From contig JAGVKY010000079.1 of the NCBI GenBank assembly GCA_020050175.1, positions 1 to 17,808 of the forward strand: a stretch of DNA of 17,808 nt, in the 5' to 3' direction. Positions 14,423 to 17,808 of the stretch are shown one piece after another. Made by a program: the position numbers and the translations under genes. The notes beneath the pieces were generated by a model, which did not search any database, had not been told where the DNA came from, and worked only from the letters and a program-made list of their open reading frames with translations. How positions within the stretch are numbered: position 1 is the stretch's first letter; each line of letters starts with the position of its first letter. The stretch comes from Parachlamydiales bacterium. Its GTDB lineage: Bacteria > Chlamydiota > Chlamydiia > Chlamydiales > JAJFMK01.

Positions 14423-14665
14423 GATGATCTCTTACACCCATACATTTAAACTCCGCGTCTTCTATGAAGATACCGACACTGGAGGGATTGTCTACCACGC
14501 TAACTACTTAAAATTTGCTGAGCGAGCTCGTACTGAAATGTTACGAGAAAACGGATTTGATCATCACTCCCTAAGAGAGGGGAAGACGTTAGCTTTGTTG
14601 TGAAAGAACTGACCATCGACTACAAAATGCCAGCCCGTTTGGATGACCTTTTAACAATTAAATAA
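14421..14665 (+). pseudogene. YbgC-family acyl-CoA thioesterase, frameshifted and truncated
   Basis: The N-terminus matches hot-dog thioesterases of the YbgC/4-hydroxybenzoyl-CoA type: FYEDTDTGGIVYHANYLKF contains the catalytic Asp, followed by the helix ERARTEMLRENGF. The frame ends in TGA at 14601-14603, after 60 codons. In the next frame the homology resumes (FVVKELTIDYKMPARLDDLLTIK) and ends at TAA 14663-14665. The span is one base short of a whole number of codons, consistent with a single-base deletion near 14592-14597. YbgC proteins are about 130 residues, so the last third (about 50 residues) is missing as well. The gene lies on the plus strand inside the leftward ytg operon. It is almost certainly non-functional. 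Confidence 0.85.
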
Positions 14666-14717
14666 GTAAGTTTAAATAATAAACATAACCCGTGAAGGAC
14701 TTTTTATTAAATCTACC

Positions 14718-16028
14718 TCAAATTTTGGGGATCGGTTGATTGTGGGGGTCAAGGGTCGGATTATCGAGAAGTGAGGAGAGGCGCTGCTCAAATTCTTTTG
14801 TGAGGATATGTTCCATCTCTTCAGCCGTACCATGGACCTCTTCTTTTCCTTTACCTAACACTTCGACCAGATAGAGTTCCCAGAGACGGTGAAGTCGGAC
14901 AATATGGGAGCCTCTTTTGTACCCTTCTGGGGTCAAAAACCATCTTTTTTCTGGCGTTATGTAGGCCCACCCCTCTTTTTTTAGGGTGTAGAGAGCAATG
15001 TCAAGAAGAGGAAAAAGGAGGAGGAAAGTTTCTTGCATCTCCCTTTGGAATACACCTGTCGATTGATGTCTCCATATAAATTTGATGAGGTTTTCTTGTA
15101 AGCGACGTCTCCTTTGACGATAAATCCGTATAAAACGGGCGATTAATCCCTTTTTTGGGGAGAAAAGGATCGCTAAAAGAGCAAAAAAGGAGAGGAAAAG
15201 GGCAATGCTTGGACCGGTTGGAAAGACAACTCTTTGCTGAGAGGCTTCAGAAAAAAAACGGGTGGCTTCGGTTGAAAAAATTGTTCCAAAAAAGGCAGAA
15301 CACCCACCTGTTAATGACGCTAAAAGGCAAAAATAGAAAAAACTTTCGGTCAATAACCACGCTACAAGAGGAGGAGCAACTAAAAGGCTTGCGACAAGAA
15401 CAACGCCTGTTGAGCGGATCCCTACAACAATAGCGATGAGAAAAAAAAGGTCAAAAGCTAGGGTGATGCCCTTCACTGGCAACCCCATCACTTCGACATA
15501 AGAGCGATCAAAAAGGAGCGCCTTAATCTCTTTATTGAGCAAAATCAAAAACAATAGAGTCACCAGTAAGAGAGCGAAATAGAAGACAATATGGGCATCT
15601 TCCATGGTCGCGATTTGACCCATCAAGAGCGCCTCTCCCTTTTTATAAAGAGCTCCATAATCATGCTGCAGGGCACTTACTAAGAGAACACCAAAGCCGA
15701 AAAAAGAGGAAAGTACAAGGGCAAGAGCACTGTCGCTTTTGACTTCAGCCCGATGAACTAAGAAAGAGAGAGTTTTTATGCCCAGCCAAGCGGAGCCTGC
15801 GGCAAGGACGAGGGGAAGAACTAAACTTCCTTCGCTGCCGATAAGAGCTCCAAAAAAAAGGCCGAGGATCAGTCCAGGATAAGTAGCATGGGAGATCGAT
15901 TCACCAAGAAGAGTCTCTTTCCTTAAAAAAACAATCACTCCGATCAAGGAAGTTGTTAAGGCTTGAAAGAGAGAACCGAGGGTGGGCCCTCGGAGAACAG
16001 GATCGACTAAATAGTCGAAAATGTTCAT
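14718..16028 (-). CDS. ytgC: Metal ABC transporter permease fused to a DtxR-like repressor (YtgC-YtgR)
   Basis: This 436-residue protein joins two parts. Residues about 1-290 form an ABC-3 permease with about eight helices (SLIGVIVFLRKETLLGESISHA, KSDSALALVLSSFFGFGVLL, STGVVLVASLLVAPPLVAWLL). A basic linker at about 298-312 (RFIRIYRQRRRRLQE) leads to a DtxR/MntR-type regulator with a winged helix (LKKEGWAYI, RWFLTPEGY) and the metal/dimer domain HRLWELYLVEVL, then EEMEHIL and NPTLDPHNQPIP. In Chlamydia trachomatis the homologous YtgCR is cleaved to release YtgR, an iron-dependent repressor of the operon; the same is inferred here. The ATG at 16028 overlaps the ytgB stop as ATGA and has AAGGAGA upstream. 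The stop is followed by AT-rich DNA (14666-14717) and the thioesterase remnant. Confidence 0.92.
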   Translation of the reverse strand: MNIFDYLVDPVLRGPTLGSLFQALTTSLIGVIVFLRKETLLGESISHATYPGLILGLFFGALIGSEGSLVLPLVLAAGSAWLGIKTLSFLVHRAEVKSDSALALVLSSFFGFGVLLVSALQHDYGALYKKGEALLMGQIATMEDAHIVFYFALLLVTLLFLILLNKEIKALLFDRSYVEVMGLPVKGITLAFDLFFLIAIVVGIRSTGVVLVASLLVAPPLVAWLLTESFFYFCLLASLTGGCSAFFGTIFSTEATRFFSEASQQRVVFPTGPSIALFLSFFALLAILFSPKKGLIARFIRIYRQRRRRLQENLIKFIWRHQSTGVFQREMQETFLLLFPLLDIALYTLKKEGWAYITPEKRWFLTPEGYKRGSHIVRLHRLWELYLVEVLGKGKEEVHGTAEEMEHILTKEFEQRLSSLLDNPTLDPHNQPIPKI

Positions 16029-16819
16029 TCCATCTCCTTAGATAATCTTAAGGCATCATCGAGAAGGGTGACCGTCGTGCCGTAGGCTCTCTCAAGATTT
16101 GCAGAAGACAAAGCAACATCAACTGGGCCAAAACTGATCAGGCAGCGGTTGAGAAGAAGAGCCCAATCGAAATGCCGTTTTACCCCTTCAAGATCATGGT
16201 AAACGACCATGACTGTTTGTCCTTTTTGTTTCATCTCTTTCAAAATTTCAAAAAGAAGCCCTTCAGTTGTCTGATCAATCCCCGCAAAAGGTTCATCCAT
16301 GATCGTGATGGGGGCCTCTTGTAAGAGGGCCCTAGCTAAAAAGGCTCGTTGCTGTTGGCCTCCAGAGAGTTGACCGATCTGTCGATCTCGATAGGGGAGT
16401 AGGCCCACTCGTTCAATAAGAGCGTCGGCCGCCTCCCAATCAGCAGCACGTGGTCTCTGAAAAAGGGAGAGGTGGTGATAACGCCCCATGATCACTAGCT
16501 CTCGAACGGTAATAGGGAAGGTCCAATCGACACTTTCTCTTTGGGGGACATAGGCAACCTTACCCCGTATTTTTTCAATAGGCGATCCAAAAAAAGTGAC
16601 TCTTCCGGAGCTTTTATGGATAAGGCCGAGAGCTCCTTTGATAAGGCTGCTTTTTCCTGCACCATTAGGGCCAACAACAGCTAAAAGAAGAGGTTCGGGG
16701 ATTTCAAAAGAGACATCCCAAAGAGCGGGTGTTTTGTGGTAATGAACAGTGAGTTGCTCAACAGAAAGGGGGGATTTTGATGTGTTTGCCTTACCTTTTA
16801 GAAAAGTCTCTTTGTTCAC
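16025..16819 (-). CDS. ytgB: Metal ABC transporter ATP-binding protein
   Basis: A 264-residue ATPase of the Mn/Zn/Fe importer class with all nucleotide-binding motifs: Walker A GPNGAGKS (50-57), Q-loop YVPQ (90-93), signature LSGGQQQR (151-158), Walker B ITIMDEP with D175 and E176, and a switch His in VVYHD near residue 208. It powers transport through YtgC and YtgD on the cytoplasmic side. The GTG at 16819 overlaps the ytgA stop as GTGA. The stop overlaps the ytgC ATG, so expression of the two is coupled. The N-terminal 17 residues are extra and polar compared with the first strand. Nothing suggests loss of function. Confidence 0.94.
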   Translation of the reverse strand: MNKETFLKGKANTSKSPLSVEQLTVHYHKTPALWDVSFEIPEPLLLAVVGPNGAGKSSLIKGALGLIHKSSGRVTFFGSPIEKIRGKVAYVPQRESVDWTFPITVRELVIMGRYHHLSLFQRPRAADWEAADALIERVGLLPYRDRQIGQLSGGQQQRAFLARALLQEAPITIMDEPFAGIDQTTEGLLFEILKEMKQKGQTVMVVYHDLEGVKRHFDWALLLNRCLISFGPVDVALSSANLERAYGTTVTLLDDALRLSKEME

Positions 16820-17793
16820 TTAGCGCCTGTAAGATAAGAGTGGATCGTGTTTGCGTTATACCACATCATCTTTTGATAGCTATCCCCAGGAGAGCCAGGA
16901 GGGCCCATCGCATCTCCATAGAGAGGCACATCTGCCATGCGTAGATGAAGCCCCATTTTTTTTCCGGCATTTAAGATTTTCAAGATCGAATCTCGGCTCA
17001 AATTACTTTCCGGGAAAAGAACTTCAATATTGTAAGTTTTCAAGTGTTCTAAAAGGTGTTGAATCTCGTGGGGGCTAATCTGACTATCAGGAGATAGCCC
17101 TTCAGGCGCTTGGAATCTTTTTTGCCAGGTCCCCTTTGTTTGTTCCTCTGCTTCAGCAAGGTATCGTCTTGTAAAATAGTTAAAGGCGTCATGGCTGGTG
17201 ACAAAATACCTTTTTTCTTGAGGAATCGATTGGATGAGTTCTTCGATCTTTTGATCTAATTGATCAATTTCACGGTAGGCAATTTGCCCCCTTTTTCGAA
17301 AAAATTCGGCATGGGCAGGATCTTTTTCCGACAAAGCCTGAACAATGATGGGAATTGATAATTTAAACAGCGAAAGATCCATCCAAATATGGGGATCAAT
17401 ATCTTGTCCAAAAGTTAAAATATCATTTGTTCGAATGCGGGCTATTTCATCACCCAAAGCAACAGACCTTGGATTATTGACTAATGCTTGGTGGATAGAA
17501 GGACTATGTTCAAGCCCTAAACCATTGTAGAAAATAAGGTTTGCAAACCCAAGTTTTTCATCATCACCTTTAACTAATTGATAGGAGTGCGGATCCAAAT
17601 CGCCATGGATGAGAGTCATGATATCAATTTCGTTATCGCCAACAGCCTTAACAAGGTCTGCAATCATGCCGGTGGTAGCGAGAACTTTCAGCTTCCCATT
17701 TGGTTCCATCCATTCTCGGAGTCCTTCTCGCTTGGTAGTATTTGAAGTTCCGCAACCCAGAAGAAAGAGAAGAGGTAGAAGATAACAAATCAT
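16816..17793 (-). CDS. ytgA: Metal-binding lipoprotein of the ABC transporter (YtgA, TroA/ZnuA family)
   Basis: Periplasmic cluster A-I substrate-binding protein delivering metal to YtgBCD. The N-terminus LLPLLFLLGCG holds a lipobox with Cys14. Metal ligands fit the family pattern: H69 (DPHSY), H135 (DPHIW), H201 (SHDAF) and D294 (YGDAMG). A TTGMIADLVKAVG motif (40-52) opens the first lobe. The family binds Zn, Mn or Fe; chlamydial YtgA is described as iron-responsive. The ATG at 17793 lacks the basic residues expected before a signal peptide. The frame is open to the window edge and adds IKVLS, with a Lys, so the true start may lie just outside the window; treat the right end as partial. The stop overlaps ytgB. 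The promoter and YtgR operator, if present, are beyond the edge. Confidence 0.93.
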   Translation of the reverse strand: MICYLLPLLFLLGCGTSNTTKREGLREWMEPNGKLKVLATTGMIADLVKAVGDNEIDIMTLIHGDLDPHSYQLVKGDDEKLGFANLIFYNGLGLEHSPSIHQALVNNPRSVALGDEIARIRTNDILTFGQDIDPHIWMDLSLFKLSIPIIVQALSEKDPAHAEFFRKRGQIAYREIDQLDQKIEELIQSIPQEKRYFVTSHDAFNYFTRRYLAEAEEQTKGTWQKRFQAPEGLSPDSQISPHEIQHLLEHLKTYNIEVLFPESNLSRDSILKILNAGKKMGLHLRMADVPLYGDAMGPPGSPGDSYQKMMWYNANTIHSYLTGAK

Positions 17794-17808
17794 GCTTAGT
17801 ACTTTAAT

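Noticed and set aside
15155..15433. 92-codon plus-strand frame opposite ytgC
   Set aside because: Lys/Gln/Arg-rich antisense shadow of a well-supported membrane protein gene.
1..17808. CRISPR array, rRNA, tRNA or transposase
   Set aside because: No regularly spaced repeats, cloverleaf-like sequence, rRNA motif or transposase-like protein was seen on either strand.

Overview
The window reads as a chromosomal segment from a member of the Chlamydiae, most likely an environmental (non-Chlamydiaceae) chlamydia. The evidence is gene content and fusions, not any marker RNA. The segment has a TroA/ZnuA-type metal ABC transporter whose membrane permease carries a C-terminal DtxR-like repressor domain (the chlamydial YtgC-YtgR arrangement), a glmM-glmS-tyrP run, and lpxB with a tandem lipid-A-disaccharide-synthase N-terminal (LABN) partner in an operon with pcnB. 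Composition is moderate, coding density is high, and many genes overlap by 1 to 4 bases.

Layout. (1) Positions 1-104 hold the 3' tail of a rightward gene. (2) Positions 115-1191 (minus) hold a two-gene bufferin-like locus: a small secreted Cys-containing peptide followed 3 bases later by a DUF692/MNIO oxidase. The oxidase is interrupted by one in-frame TGA. A good sigma70-type promoter precedes the pair. (3) Positions 1401-6558 (minus) form a tightly packed six-gene unit: pcnB, an alpha/beta hydrolase, a GT2 glycosyltransferase, a double-LABN membrane protein, lpxB and a lysophospholipid-acyltransferase-like protein. All junctions overlap or are 5 bases apart. (4) Positions 6661-11149 (plus) carry glmM, glmS and tyrP, divergent from pcnB, with a 94-base inverted repeat between glmS and tyrP. 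(5) Positions 11350-12732 (minus) encode a Schlafen-AlbA_2/HATPase/winged-helix regulator directly behind a cluster of CCTGCAA repeats that looks like its own operator. (6) Positions 12733-13064 contain no intact gene, only a decayed signal-peptide-like reading frame. (7) Positions 13065-17793 (minus) carry the metal transporter operon ytgA-ytgB-ytgC/R and ytgD. Between ytgC and ytgD lie a frameshifted, truncated YbgC-type thioesterase on the plus strand and an unrecognised 137-residue protein.

How they work together. LpxB, LABN, GT2 and the acyltransferase point to lipid A/envelope assembly. GlmM and GlmS feed the same pathway and peptidoglycan by making glucosamine-1-phosphate and glucosamine-6-phosphate. 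TyrP imports aromatic amino acids. The Ytg system imports divalent metal (iron in Chlamydia) and carries its own repressor. The most unusual content is the decaying RiPP/bufferin-type locus at the left end, the repeat-operator regulator, and the broken ytg operon.
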